DNA of 64,000 nt from Parelaphostrongylus tenuis (taxonomy: Eukaryota > Nematoda > Chromadorea > Rhabditida > Metastrongylidae), in the NCBI GenBank assembly GCA_019055375.1, contig JAHQIW010003637.1, forward strand, positions 1 to 64,000, given 5' to 3'. Positions 32,866 through 44,828 of the stretch are shown here, piece after piece (within the stretch, counting starts at the first letter, position 1; the number at the start of each line of letters is the position of its first letter). The position numbers were made by a program, and so were the translations under genes. A model generated the notes under the pieces. The model was not told where the DNA came from. It ran no database searches and worked only from the letters and a program-made list of their open reading frames with translations.

Positions 32866-34640
32866 CTGTATCACCTGCCGTCCCGTTACCTTATTTTCGA
32901 TGACCTGGCGTGTAAAACGGCGTCTGTGATTTTTGATCGTTGACGTAGGTCGGAACTTCGATTTCTTTCTCTCATTTGCAGGATACGTAGCATCGACCTT
33001 TTCACTGCGCGTTCAATATCGCCAAGTGATCTTTCATCCTGCTTGCGTAGCGACCAGATTCCTGCTGCATGCGTCTGGACAGGGATAATTGTCAAGCCGA
33101 AAAGGTAGACACGGAGTCGGATAATCCTTGTCCTTTTCGCTACATCTTCGAATGCTCTTGAAGGTTCCCTAAGCCGCTCATTTCCTCCTGCCTGCCTCTA
33201 GAACTGGGTCGTTCACAGATTTTTGTTCCGTTGAATGTGAATGGGGCAGTCAAAACTCATCCGTTCCTTGTCAACATGTTTCGTTAGACTTAGTTGAAGA
33301 CCAGTCTTTCCGCAGGTGTTGTGCAATTCGGTCAACATTCGTTCCGCTTGCCTTATGCTTGGTGTCATGAGGACTGTATCGTCAACGAAGCGAAGATTGT
33401 TTTTATTGTCGATCCGTCAATTTTCACTCTCATTTGATCCCATTCTGATGTTCGCATGACATTTTGGAGGGTGGCAGTGATTATTTTGGGAAAATTGTAT
33501 GTCCTTGTCGAACCCCTCTTCTTACGCCGATGGTAATATTGTTGTACAATGGCGATATTTTGGTCGTAAAATATCTAGATAGCTCAAGAAGGATCCTTAT
33601 TTACCGAGTAGGGCGCACTTGATTGTCCAGGGCCTCTACAATCGCTCTTGTTTCCACTGATCGAAGGCTTTCCTCAAATCATGAAAGTGATACAGAATGG
33701 TATTTTGTGCTCTCGCGAAACTCCAAGTGAGCCTTGTGAGCGTATGGATGTGGTCTATGATACTAAATTCTTTCCGAAACCTTGCTTGTTGGCATGGCTG
33801 TCCTTTGGTCCAGTGTTCTCTTGATCCTGTTTAGGATGACTCGAGTGAAGAGTTTAAAGACAACGGACAGTCAAGCAGATTGGATGATAATTGCTTATGT
33901 CGTGAAGGTCCTTCTTTTGAACAACAACACAGTCTTGCTGCTTTTCCATGATTGCGAACCTTGCATTCTGACAGGTAGCGATTGAAGAGCCGAGCCAGGG
34001 TGAGGATGAGAACTGGCAGCTAGGTTTTAAGGTGTTTTAGTCTAAACCTGTCTGTACCAGATACTGTTCTGAATTTCACCGACGTTATATCATGTCGGAT
34101 TTTGGAGAAGAGGACAGGTGGAATAACAGATTCATCCTTTTTCAATTTATATGAGGATAAGAGTACATGTCTGGCGAAGAGATCGGCGTAGTACTGGTGG
34201 ATGATTTTTCCACTACCTTTCTCGAAGCTGTAAGTGTCCCGTCAGGACATCGTAGTACAATCAACTTGGTCTTATAATTGGCGAAACCTGGGCTTTGCGA
34301 ATGATCTCCCGCGCTTCTGCAACTTCTGCCATAACTGCTGCTCGTCTCTCTTCAAGATCATCTTTATCCTTCTCTGCATCGTTTCGCAAGATCGAGCGTA
34401 AAGTTTTGGTTGCTGTAATTCGTGAGATTTCACGTTGACTTATCAACTCGAGTGTCTGCGAAGACAAGCGTCTCTTCGTGACTTTAGGGCTCTCGCCTTT
34501 CACAGCGCTAGCGTGAAGATATTCAACGAGCCGGTAGTATTCTTCGTCTATCTTGTTGAAAACGGTATCCTCCTAAGAGCCGACTAATGATTCCAATACA
34601 TCTCAGTTTATGATAGTTCTAAGCCTTCGTTGTTTGAATT
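32866..34640 (-). mobile_element. RTE-type retrotransposon, C-terminal two-thirds, inactive (block C)
   Basis: Read from 34503 downwards: linker (KGESPKVTKRRLSSQTLEL, DLEERRAAVMAEVAEA), then RT motifs with many stops (SVVFKLFTRVILNRI, RRGVRQGHTIFPK, NNLRFVDDTVLMTPSIRQAE, where FVDD replaces the FADD active-site motif), then the C-terminal tail (WSLRKQDERSLGDIERAVKR, DLRQRSKI near 33060-32890). The 3' end has tandem ACAGGTGATAC. This copy shows what was deleted from the 10.2-kb copy. It borders the downstream flank of gene C. Confidence 0.85.
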
Positions 34641-34659
34641 AGCGGCTTTCTCTCCTTTA

Positions 34660-35250
34660 CGCGAAAAAGAAAACGTTGCGGGAAGGAGGCGGTGGTCTGA
34701 TCCCTCGTAGAACAACGACATTCTTATTCATCATTTCGGAAATTTTTCATAAGATAAGAAGCACCACTTCATGCAAATCGCCTATTTACATAATTAAATG
34801 CTTTCATCTTCGTTTCTACTCACCAACTTCCATTGTGGATATGAGTAACATCTATAAAAGCGAGCACATTCATTTTCATCAATTTCAGAACCACCAGAAT
34901 GATAGTGCCCGAACATGGGATTTAATCACTTTTCGATAGGCGAATGAGTGAATTTTTAGCTGTAACTTCAGAGCAACGCTGCTGTAAAATCAATTTCAGC
35001 ACGCTTATAATATTGTTTGTTTTAGAGCAGAAATTCAGCATTCTAAAAGGCATGTGAGAACTTCTCAGTTACTGTTCAAATAAAGTAGTAAGCACAAATT
35101 CATTACATTGCTCATTACAAATATGATTTACTGTTCCACCCTGATTGTTCAACACCCATATGGTTGCAAGTTTATTGATAGTGTACTTCCACAATGAATA
35201 TCGATTACATATAATGTTTATCTCAATAATATCACAGTTCACTTTCAATT
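34660..35250. repeat. Downstream flank of gene C
   Basis: Same as 11.05-11.63 kb; begins GGGAAGGAGGCGGTGGTCTG right after the RTE. The probable 3' UTR of gene C lies here; a polyadenylation signal was not fixed. Confidence 0.65.
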
Positions 35251-37632
35251 TCAGCTGACAGTGACCGTTACCGTGTACAAATGCGAACCAAACGGAGCCG
35301 ATCTTAACAATCGAAGCGCTTTGTCCACAACATTTTGCCACATCGACCTCGACCAATTAGCCATGATGATGTTCGTAGTCTACATAGAATTATTTTTTTA
35401 TAAAACGAAGTTGTACAAATAAGAAATCTGTCTAAACCGTGAGAGTTCCTGAGAGGGTCAAGTGTTTCGCTTTGATAGCCGTTGCAACCGTCGCACATGA
35501 CGGACCCGGCTGCTGCTGCCGCACCCCCGCCCCACCCGGCGCCATTGCAGGGCAAATTCCCGTCACCGCGCCACCGGCGAAAATACAGCTTTTCGTCCCA
35601 TCCTCTGCAAGAAACTATAGGTCTTAGAAACATTTCTTTTTTTGTGTATTAGAAAAAAATCAAAACGAGGTTGAACACTACTTTTTTTTACTCTTCGATT
35701 CTTGCACAACCTTCACTTATTGAAACACTGTATACTATATCAATCTTAAAGTAAAATTGTAACATTTGAAAGAATTATTCTCAGCCTGAAAGTTTTTGAT
35801 GTTATGGCTCTATGGTAGTCTGATAGCTCTGCTTTTGAATGCCCCTTATAGTTCGGATTGGAACCCGCTAAATCGATGTCCAACACTGATGAGCTACGTT
35901 TATCTCCTGGTATGAGATTATAAAGCTAATGAAATAAAATCTGATTAGAATAAAATAAATTCAATAGTATAAAATCTGCCAATTGAATGTCTACTACTGG
36001 AGACTTACGAGGAAGCTCTGGTATCCTTAAGTCCTGACATTCCAATGGTTCGTAAGTGGTATTAACTTGAAGTTGACCCAGAATGTTGGCGATCACAAAA
36101 TCAGGTAAGAGTGCTCTCCGACCTTCAATTTCGAGAACATCAATGACCTAAAAAGTGAATCTTTTCCACTATCTCGAACATTGGATTGAAAGTGTTCTCA
36201 TTTAGAATAAGTGAAGCTTTGCAAGTGAAGTGAGCTCCAGGAGGCTGAAGTTTGAGAAAAAATGCGGCTCATCTCTTACCTCTTTTTCAAAATTTATGAA
36301 AAGAATGAAATGCCTAAGTTGTAAACTTACTGTTTGCATTGTGAATCGTTGTGCTAATGCCTGAACAGCACCCGCGCTAGTTGCAGTACCAGGGACTCGG
36401 ACAACGACTGCGTTGTTTCCCGTATAGACCGCGATAACAGGTAAGTTGCTGGGCCCGCTGGCAGTGAAGGTCCTACTGCTCGCTGCAACGAAATTTCATA
36501 GTTTTTGTAGTGAATGGTTGTAAATGAAATTATTGAGTACTTCGAAAACCGGCCCTCCTCGTCATTACCAATCAATGACACTGTCTTTTATAATTTAGCT
36601 AATACCACGTGGTTGAAAAATGAACTTTATTCGGCTGATAATTCGACGCCTTCGTTTCTTCCGAGCCAATATTTGAGTCGATCATCCACAATTATTCGTA
36701 TTCGTTCACGTTCAGGTCGACTATTTTTCGGTGGAGCACTGCTCGAATGGAAAACCTCACTCGGCAATGTTCATTGATATGGAATTGCTTTCATAAATAA
36801 TGTTTCTCAACAGACTATTTTAGAAATCTCGTTTGAGAACACCGGTGTATTCTGAGGACTGTTCCAAGCCTTTTCAAGGTTTAGCATGTAACTGGTTTAT
36901 GTACATTTCCTCAATCTTTCAGAATATATCGATGCTCTCAAGCGATATTTTTGAACAGCAGATTGAAGATGAATATTCATATAACCGCATGCCATCTACT
37001 TCGAAAAGGCCCAGACAACATTTCACGTCGCCAAATCCTGGCATGATGTCATTTAAACCACTATCAACCTATAACTAACACTGGCAACTTGTATAGCAGC
37101 CATCCTTGCATGCGATAACATCGTTAGATGAGATTCTTTTATTGAACAGTGTTCCTTTGAAGAAAATTGGACGCGCACAACAACGAAGACGTAGACCACA
37201 AGGAGGGGAACGACAGTGAACAATCAAATCTAAACATGGGCTCCGAGAAGACGAAAACTCTGAATCGTAAGCTCCTTAGAGTTCATTTATAAATTCCTGT
37301 ATTAGCTAAATCATAAAAGCCACTGCACTAGAAAACTTTCTAGTTTTATCGTTTATCTCCAATACAACTTCTTATATAGAATTAAAAACCGTGCCTATAA
37401 TCAGCGCAGACTGTGACAACAATAAAGCAGTGATGGAGTGCTAGGCATGCTCATTCTGATTAGGGTTCTTAACAATCTAAGAATGGGAATGTTTGTAGTT
37501 CCATAACATTTCCTATTCATTACTTTGTCCTCCAGGAATCACTCCACATCCAAACAAGGTTGAGATTGAGACTATCAACAAAATCACAAATGAAGCGCTC
37601 GAAGGGCCCGCCTCGTATGTAAGAATAATCAT
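35251..37632 (-). CDS. Nematode secreted-protein family gene C (five exons, intact, 231 aa)
   Basis: Exons 37632-37524 (109 nt), 36482-36331 (152), 36147-36009 (139), 35604-35438 (167) and 35379-35251 (129) sum to 696 nt = 231 codons plus TGA with no internal stop. Donors are GTAATG, GTAAGT, GTAAGT and GTTTAG; all acceptors end in AG. The protein has an N-terminal signal (hydrophobic SFVILLIVSISTLFG, residues 14-28) followed by CGVIPGGQ. Then come RTFTASGPSNLPVIAVYTGN (40-59), VIDVLEIEGRRALLPDF (88-104), an NTT glycosylation sequon at 116-118, cysteines 29, 124, 140, 151 and 170, VTGICPAMAP (147-156), HLTLSGTLTTTNIIMANW (181-198) and PFGSH (218-222). It belongs to an uncharacterised secreted family I recall from Caenorhabditis and strongylids; no function should be assigned. 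Start choice: the first Met matches A and B; the inner Met of A/B is Val here. Confidence 0.85.
36596..37311. mobile_element. Long-TIR element in intron 1 of gene C
   Basis: Counterpart of 12921-13635 and 27101-27814. Left TTTAGCTAATACCACGTGG, right CTGTATTAGCTAAATC. TA-rich ends (TTTAGCTAAT / ATTAGCTAAA) fit a DNA transposon with long inverted termini. Confidence 0.6.
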
Positions 37633-38725
37633 TTTCCTAGAATAGAATAAGTATTATGGACCCAACTAAGATCAATGTTTACATCTTTTGTGCCAGATCA
37701 TCACGAGATTATAAGAGATTCGGCACTCGGCACCTACACGAGCGATGACGACGCCTTGGCCGAGTTTTTCTCTTTTTTTCAAGTGCTATAAAGGATCTCT
37801 AATTCGCTTCATTTGGAACAAAATCTTCAAGAGCGTATTTTGTGGCACAATGTGCTAACACGTTGCTCAAAAGACCAGTTATCGAAGCGAGATAATCTCT
37901 GTCAAATGTTGAATGAAAATGGACTGCATGGGAACGACAAGTTAAGGAAAAACTCCAGTGAATGCGTCAATTTCTCAAGCTGCACGTCTTATAATCGGCT
38001 CCGCCTTCTTATTTCTAATGCTGCGACAATCGACAAAGCGCCTGAATCACAACTGCGATTCTGAGAAAAAGTCCTCCGAAGAAGATATCTATCGATGAAA
38101 GCGAAGCACAATTCACACTGCGAAACTATTTCGAGCAAAAACTTTGTTTGTGAAACTTTGATGTTTTTGTTAGCCTCTCTCATTCAGCACGTCCATAAAT
38201 TATGGTTTTAATGGAGCGGTCAACGGATGGCCAAATTAAGTAGATCTATATGATTCCAGCAGTATGGCTAAGAAACAGACGTGTAATTAGATGTTACCAA
38301 AAATCCACCAATATGAGTATGTTAACGGAAAATCGTGCCAGGATTGGATCTTAGATTAAACAGCTGCATGAAGGCATCAAATGCTGCAGTGAGATAAAGA
38401 AATAATTTAGTTCGTTGAAATCGTCAATGAATCGAAATGTGGAAGCACAGTGGACGATGTTTGAGAACGCAGGTTATGTAATGCTAAGCAGACGCTAACT
38501 TGTTCATCTTTCAAACTCTTCAAGGTAGATGTTTACAGAACGCCGTTTTTTCCGCAGTTTCCGCACGATGTTTGAGCAAACCAAATTTGTCATTGCACAT
38601 TTCATATAGTGAAATCCGTTTCTTTGTGGTCTCTCCGTTTCTGTTATTGCTGCGGAGCATACAGTGGCCTAGATTCTAAATTATGATGAGCTCTCCATTG
38701 ACCGCTGCATCTGCAACGAATTATC
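37633..38725. repeat. Upstream region of gene C
   Basis: Copy of 13959-15074. The minus frame reads FDRDYLASITGLLSNVLAHC, ATKYALEDFVPNEAN, then a stop. Presumed to contain the gene C promoter; no motif could be assigned. Confidence 0.5.
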
Positions 38726-39298
38726 TGAATGGAAAGAAGTTCTAGGGCACTTGCAATACTCAAAAATTCATGCAAGAATTTTAAACAAAAGCAATAATAA
38801 TGATTCATCGAAATAAGGGTAGTCGTATTCTACGACTTTCTGCCGTCGGTCCGCCAAGTTTCAGATATGGTCGAAGTCGTAATTTTTTCAACATCGAGTT
38901 AAGGAATTCTTGACATGCATCTTCAGCCTCATCGAACGACTCAGATTTTGTTGGACGTCCTAAATGAAGCTTGTCTTTGAGGTCACGACCTCTGGAATTA
39001 GAGCGTTGAAACCACTGTTCAGCAGTAGATTTCTTGTTGTGCTTTCCTTTTCAACGTCGTTGATTTCATCAATTGTAGTTCGATGTAAAGGACCCTTTCT
39101 CCAATAATGACGCAATAAAACACAAACTGCGTTTATGTCGTTATGCAGGGAGGAGGCTTTTAACAAAGTGAAAATAAAGACGAATAATATTTGGGCTCAT
39201 AGTGGGAAAATCCCATATCAGAAAGTTTAATATTTCCATGGTATGTATGGGAGTTATTCCATGCTTAATGAAGGTGCCCAAGAACTTTCTTCAAAACC
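38726..39298 (-). mobile_element. Mariner deletion derivative, copy 5 (block C)
   Basis: Ends GAATGGAAAGAAGTTCTAGG and GTGCCCAAGAACTTTCTTC. The interior is collinear with the 29.3-kb copy and has the same missing catalytic domain. Confidence 0.7.
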
Positions 39299-39700
39299 GT
39301 AGTAGGAAATATTTTGAAAACCATCCTTTCGCTGATGAAGTTTCATCCCAGCAGTAAACGATAAAGTCCTCGAAGCAGAAAATTTACTCATTTCCAAAGT
39401 GTTTGAGAAAAGTCTCCTACTTGGAATGTAATGATTTTTGTTTCAACTATTTCGCAAGTGACAAATCGAAGGCACCGTCAGCGCTGTATTATCATAGACC
39501 CTGTTTATGAGTAAAACAAGCCTTCATTGAAGTTGAATAAGCTATTGCGTACACAGCCGTTTCGTGTTTTGAGACTTCCGTGTCGTTTTGGTTGAATTGC
39601 TGAACAACGAACAATTTCGCTGCAGTATTCTCCTGCACTTTCAATACGACTTTGTCGTAAATCCATGAATTTCAAGACGATATTGTTTAGAATGCCATCA
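39299..39700. repeat. Shared block sequence (C)
   Basis: Collinear with 15632-16040. A minus frame of 79 codons (39744-39505) includes EIVRCSAIQPKRHGSLKTRN; partly kept in block A. Not recognised. Confidence 0.4.
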
Positions 39701-40450
39701 CCTTGTCCCGCTGATTGTCGAGTGACTAGAGCGGAGTCTTCCATACTCTCCTAGTACGTTATACAGCCCCTGCAAGTCCTTCTCATTGAAGGGATTGCTT
39801 GGGCAACATATCCTTCTTATGATCTTTGTGAAGAAGTTAGACCTTATCAGGTGGCTTTCTTATTGTGTGTTGGACATTTCAAAGGATTGTCCCGGTTTAC
39901 TTCTATCGTCCATCGCCTGCCAACAAAATGTGTCATGCGTCCAGCCTAAGGATCGCTGACATCCTGGGGTTCAGAACGGGCAGCCAATTTCCGATAGTTG
40001 TGACAGGTCAGACTGAGAAAAAAGAAATACTCTTTGCATCGACCTTTCGTTTCCGCGTTCTATAAATGCAAACGATCTTACTTCCTGCGTACGTAGCGAC
40101 TAGTTTTACGAAAAAAACGTAAAGGCAACAGTAATTGCTGGTCTAAAGTTGGGTCTGGAGTTGAATGTTCTTTTTTTTTCGTCAATGTTCTCAAACGCTC
40201 TCCAAGTGGCTCGTTTACTCTAACTCAGCTCTAAATCTTGGTTGTTCATCATATTGACTTTGCAAACTGAGCACACGTATTTGAACCTTTTGGCGACATT
40301 CATTTTGTTAAATGTGAATAGGCATTCAAGACCAATCCGTTCTTTATGAACACCGTTCTTGTGACACGTGACCGAAAACCTTTTTTCCAGAAATGTTCTC
40401 AAAATCGGTGAACCTTGGTTCAGCCTGGCTGGCATGAGGTCACCAGAAAA
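39700..40450 (-). mobile_element. Second RTE-like remnant (block C)
   Basis: 40435-40220 reads KNGVHKERIGLECLFTFNKM, then VNMMNNQDLELS, matching the RTE segment between the FADD motif and the C-terminal tail. 39840-39730 reads NFFTKIIRRICC-type sequence, the tail. Order and spacing equal the 16.0-16.76 kb remnant of block A. Confidence 0.5.
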
Positions 40451-41185
40451 GTGGTGCGGTTCAGGATCGGAAATTCCAAATTATTTTAATTAGGCTCAGT
40501 CACACTGTCATCATTGAAAGTAGGAACTATTACAGTCAAACATATTAGCCGCTGAGAAGTAAGTTTGTTGGTTCCTGTTGCATCCAAATTGACGCTTCGA
40601 GATACGACGGACTCTTAAACGGGCGTTCTGCGCCCTGTTGGTTAGGTGAGCGTTTTATCTGCAATAAGATGTCGAGGCGCATTTAGAAGTGGTACTTGGC
40701 AGGCTACAAAGTTACTTCATCTTTTATAGTCTGTGGTGTTCATTGTAGTGGTCCTTATTCTGTCTAACCCATTCGGGATGGCCTGTATCTCTGCTAGTCC
40801 CCTATTGTTTGAAAGGCTCTCTTATTGGACAGCAACTTTTCCACAACGCTCCACTAATCAATAGAAAGCTCAAATCCTGGCAGCGTAAATAATATGCTAT
40901 GTTATCAGAAAAGCCTTCCTTATTGTTTTAAACGGCAAAGTAAATCATGTTTCGCACTCGATTTGATTTGCTTGCTCAGTTTGGGTTTGTAAACGACTTC
41001 TTGCTATACTTTTGGCAAATTCATACAGTGCGATACAAGAGCGAAAAAGAGATTGTGTTTTGAATTCAAAGTAGTTCTTCAGTCACTCGAACACCGCATA
41101 AGGATTACAGGTCCTTATGAGTAAAGTTTGTATGTTAGAGGCACTTAATAACTACAAAGAGATAAAATATCACAAAAGGAGTTTT
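40451..41185. other. No gene recognised; dispersed monomer repeat
   Basis: From about 40830 the sequence matches the monomer repeat seen at 60.8-61.2 kb (CTCGATTTGATTTGCTTGCT versus CTCAATTTGCTTCATTTGCT; GTTTGTAAACGACTTC). No coding feature. Confidence 0.4.
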
Positions 41186-41189
41186 CATA

Positions 41190-41430
41190 CTGGTACTTTC
41201 ACCTGATAAAGTGAGCAAAACACATGATCCGCTTCAACAGCAACCGATGGACGAGAGCCGTTACCGACTGGATCCCTTCGGATATTAAGCGCTTTACAGG
41301 GAGACCAGCGACCCGTTGGTCCGATATCTTCACGAAAAGCCTCGAAGAAAGATAAGATGCTCAGCGAGTTCCTAGAGCGAAGAAGACCCACTCTGCTACT
41401 CTTGCACACAATAGGGAAAATAGAAGTGTT
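41190..41430 (+). mobile_element. RTE 3'-terminal fragment, plus strand
   Basis: Reads HMIRFNSNRWTRAVTDWIPS, then DIKRFTGRPATRWSDIFTKS, LEER, stop, DAQRVPRAKKTHSATLAHN. This is the C-terminal end of the RTE polyprotein (HVMRFxDNRWTRAVxDWIPRDxKRxxGRPPTRWSDFF, recalled). It is 5'-truncated, as expected from incomplete reverse transcription. It includes the tail that is joined to the RT start in the 10.3-kb copy. Confidence 0.8.
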
Positions 41431-42235
41431 GCTGGTGCTTGCTCGAGTCACTCGGATGAGCAGTACGACAGGTGATATTTTTGTTAAAAAACAACCGAAT
41501 GTAAGAAATCAATATTCTTTTCCTGAAAAAAACACATTCTCACAAAAAAGAACTCATTTTCAACTAGTGTCAAGAAATTTTCTTCCTAGTTCACCCAAGT
41601 ATTATAATCATTTGATAGCTCGAGAAATGTTGATTTCAGTAGGAAGTTTGTTTCATGAAAAGATTTTAACTAACGAGAAAAACAAAACGTTTTACTATCA
41701 GTGTGATCAGCCCCGAATTTAAACTTCCCAGCGGGCTTTGCTGGCAGTTATACGGTGAAATCTCTAGAAAGAATTATTGCTACGGAAAAGTAGACCACTA
41801 TTTAGGGAGTTTCTACAAAGGTATTTCTAGTAGAAAGAATGCCCAGTCATGCTGAAGAACTTTAACTGCTGTTCTGTTATGGCGGCGCCACTTGAGGCGT
41901 TTGATAGTGACGTAATTTTTGCTTTTGCAAAGCGTTTCTGTAGTCCATCAATTGCTCAGATCAAGTAAATTCCAACGGCATTTTTAATTTATCAAATAGC
42001 TTATTTTTGCCGCCGTACAAGTCAAAATAAGATTTTGTTCCTCATTCAAGAATTTGTCTTGAATAAGAGTTTTGTTGCAATGAACTTTTGATCTTTAGAT
42101 AGAGAAAAGCTTTCCAATTACGATGGTCTAATTGGCTTTCAGAAAGAATTTCTTCGAGCTTTGTAATGATTGAAGAAATATTGGGTTTCACACTCACTGA
42201 GCACTTCTAGTCGGCTAGGGTGTGTTAACAGCTGT
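41431..42235. other. No gene recognised; monomer repeats
   Basis: AT-rich; 41750-42230 belongs to the dispersed monomer family (GAATTTCTTCGAGCTTTG and similar). The plus-strand open frame 41357-41722 overlaps the RTE end and has no domain. Confidence 0.4.
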
Positions 42236-42545
42236 GGTACCAATACGCTGCAACATTTTTTTAATCGGAAAGATTTGCTCTATCTGACGATAAAAATTTC
42301 GTTATAAAGAAACTTCTATCAGGCCAGAAATCTTCAAATAGAAAACAAAATCTCATTTTGACTGGTACGCCATTGAAAACAAGCAATATGAGAAATACAA
42401 TACACCCTCAAAATTCGCTTGATCTAAGCTATCAGATAATCATACATGCGTTAAACAACAGCAAAAAATACGCTTTTACCGAAAGCCTCAGTCGGGGCCT
42501 CCATAATGGAACAGTACCAAACTTTACATATCAACACGTAGGCTA
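42236..42545. repeat. Repeat R, copy 2
   Basis: Collinear with 29965-30235 (GTACCAATACGCTGCAACAT through CATATCAACACGTAGGCTAC). Confidence 0.7.
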
Positions 42546-44471
42546 CGTGTCTGGGACGTTATGCATTTCAGTTCATTTATCACATTTCTTCTGACGATAT
42601 AGCAACTAGAACTAGCGTAATTGGAGATACATATTCTATGATGTCTGATTTTTGCAAGACAGCTGTGGCGAGGGTTTTTCAGTATCTAACCGAAGTAAAC
42701 CTTGAAAGGTTTGCTCACAAGTAGGCCTTCCTAGTGACAAGTACCAACAAAGAGAAAAACGCGCTTAGGTTCCAGATTTCTTAACAAGATCTTAAACTTC
42801 ACAGCGGGTTCTCTAGACAACTGCGTATTATACGGTCGGAGTACTTCATTATCACGGAAAAATAAGATAGCGTGAAAAGAGTTCCAATAGGTATTCTCAA
42901 TAAGTAAAACGCCCATGCGTCTTAGCAATCTGTATTTTCTAGCGAAACGGACAATCTTTATAAATAAACATATTTCCTCTTAAAACTCTTCTTGCGCCTT
43001 TCTGACACTGATCCCGATGCTTAATGTTTTGTCTATCACTCATTACTGTTGCATATGCACACAAGATAGAACAAAATTCATTTCATTCTAAATCGGAGAA
43101 TTCTCACAAACACTTTGAAAACAAGCGGAGCATTCTACACTAATCACAATTGAAATGAGGCTCCCACAGTGAAAGAAAGGTTTTCTAATAGATTTTTGAT
43201 TTGATAGAGGTGCAGTTGTCAGTAAAGGAATCTTCGAAACTTGGAAGTATAATCAAACGCATTATACAAGCGAATTCAGGGTAGGAGAACGGGCGCTACT
43301 GTTACTAAATGGCGCAAATGTAGTAATTGATAGAATGCAGCCTTTTTTGTCAGAAATATTCGGTCGAAATCGTTGTTGTGAGCAGAAATTTGCCAATCAC
43401 TTCTGCATCTAGGATACTTATTCATTCTTATCGGTTGCTTATCAGGCAAGAGGCCTTCAAACCAGACTTTTCAAATGATCTTGCAGAATTTTTTGCAAAG
43501 ATGAGATAAATCACGGGAGAGTTTTGTAGCCGTTATATGAGATAATTCATTACATAGAATGCTGATAAGCAAATCTCGATTGACTTGCATATCACAGAGA
43601 AATTGCGGGAAGTTGACGATTTATGTCGCACATCAGAGATTAGGGACGGAAGCTAAATTCGCCACCTCGCCACTTGAAAAATTTGTATGTTCACTGGAAC
43701 TTCTGTTTAAGTAGTCTTTATCACATAGTTTTTGACAATAAATATTCTTCACCTCAGCAACTAGTTCTTCAAGACTTCAAATTTCAAAGTCTGTCGTAAA
43801 ACGTGTTTTGGGAGATTTTCTTCTAGCTGAACGAGTTGGTATCTCCTCAAACACTTGATAAGTTAAAAAGCTGCCAAGGCGACATCACCCATGGTCTATC
43901 AGTTGTAACTTTGTGAATGATCTGACGCAGAAAATATACGATATGTTTTTGATTGAATCTACAATATATTCTCAGATTCAGAGAGGAAAAAATGAATATT
44001 CATACAAACAAAGCGAGAAATTCGGCCGATCCCTTTATGGTTTATCTGTGAAATTCTGAGAACTGTTTTATTAACTAACAATCTCATCATAATTGGAGTT
44101 TCCTGGAGTTCAGCCAGCATGTTGATAAACCCTTTAGATCTGGATTTCTCATCGATAAAAGCTATACTACACTGCCTTAGATCTTATTCATGCGCCATGC
44201 TCTCTCCCACTTCACTTTTACTCGTCCAAAGTGTCATCAAGCTGGATAGCTCTCAAAAGCAGACTTTCGTGCTTCCGCATAGCAGTTATTCAGATAGTCT
44301 TAGGCCAACAGTGAACAAAGCATATTGTAGCAGTGTACAGGCTCCATAACTGCTTGTAACTTTACCAGCATTCACAGAAAATAGATCAAAAAAGCACAGG
44401 CGGTATAGAGGCAGCGTCATGATTTGTGGCTTCCACATTAACTAACCTTTTAGTACTCTAAACTTTCCCAA
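42546..44471. other. No gene recognised; monomer repeats
   Basis: 42.75-43.5 kb again shows monomer-type phrases (CAGCGGGTTCTCTAGACAAC, TTGCAAAGATGAGATAAA). 44.12-44.35 kb is distantly similar to 20.6-20.8 kb. No coding gene supported. Confidence 0.4.
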
Positions 44472-44828
44472 TCATTTTATCCACTCTTCAGACACTTTAG
44501 AATTGCTGTGGCTCCTTCTTATAGATACAAAACACAGAATCCATTTAGATAGCCCAAACTCGTACGTGCCCGTGTTCAGCATATCTACCCTTCGTACTCC
44601 AGTATCTGTGAGGATGGTTGAATAGTTTTCCGGATTTGGTTGTGGTCTGAGAATTCGTAGTCCTCTTTTAATGACATACTCTGTATTTTCAGGGCGTGGT
44701 TTAACATGAAATTCTTGGGTAGCCGTGCTAGTACATTCTGGGGCCTTACTGTCGCCTGCGCCTTTGGTTTTACAGGAACTTGCTACCATACATCTAAAAC
44801 ATTGCAACTGCAGCTTGAAGTTATCCAC
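44472..44828 (-). CDS. Candidate exon or small gene, uncharacterised (118 codons)
   Basis: Open from MDNFKLQLQCFRCMVASS to the stop near 44472. Notable parts: a CxxC (CFRC) followed by SSCKTKGAGDSK, EFHVKPRPENTEYVIKRG, then LRILRPQPNPENYSTILTD and VRRVDMLNTGTYEF. A second, frameshifted copy at 63380-63665 is alignable over residues 1 to ~96, ending at GTYEFGL, which suggests that the real element or exon ends there. It is not a domain I recognise. A transposon zinc-knuckle or a host exon are both possible. Confidence 0.35.
   Translation of the reverse strand: MDNFKLQLQCFRCMVASSCKTKGAGDSKAPECTSTATQEFHVKPRPENTEYVIKRGLRILRPQPNPENYSTILTDTGVRRVDMLNTGTYEFGLSKWILCFVSIRRSHSNSKVSEEWIK

Noticed and set aside
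39325..39360. Plus-strand CTGATGAAGTTTCATCCC near a mariner copy
   Set aside because: No GAAA core element in the right place and no flanking complementary stems.
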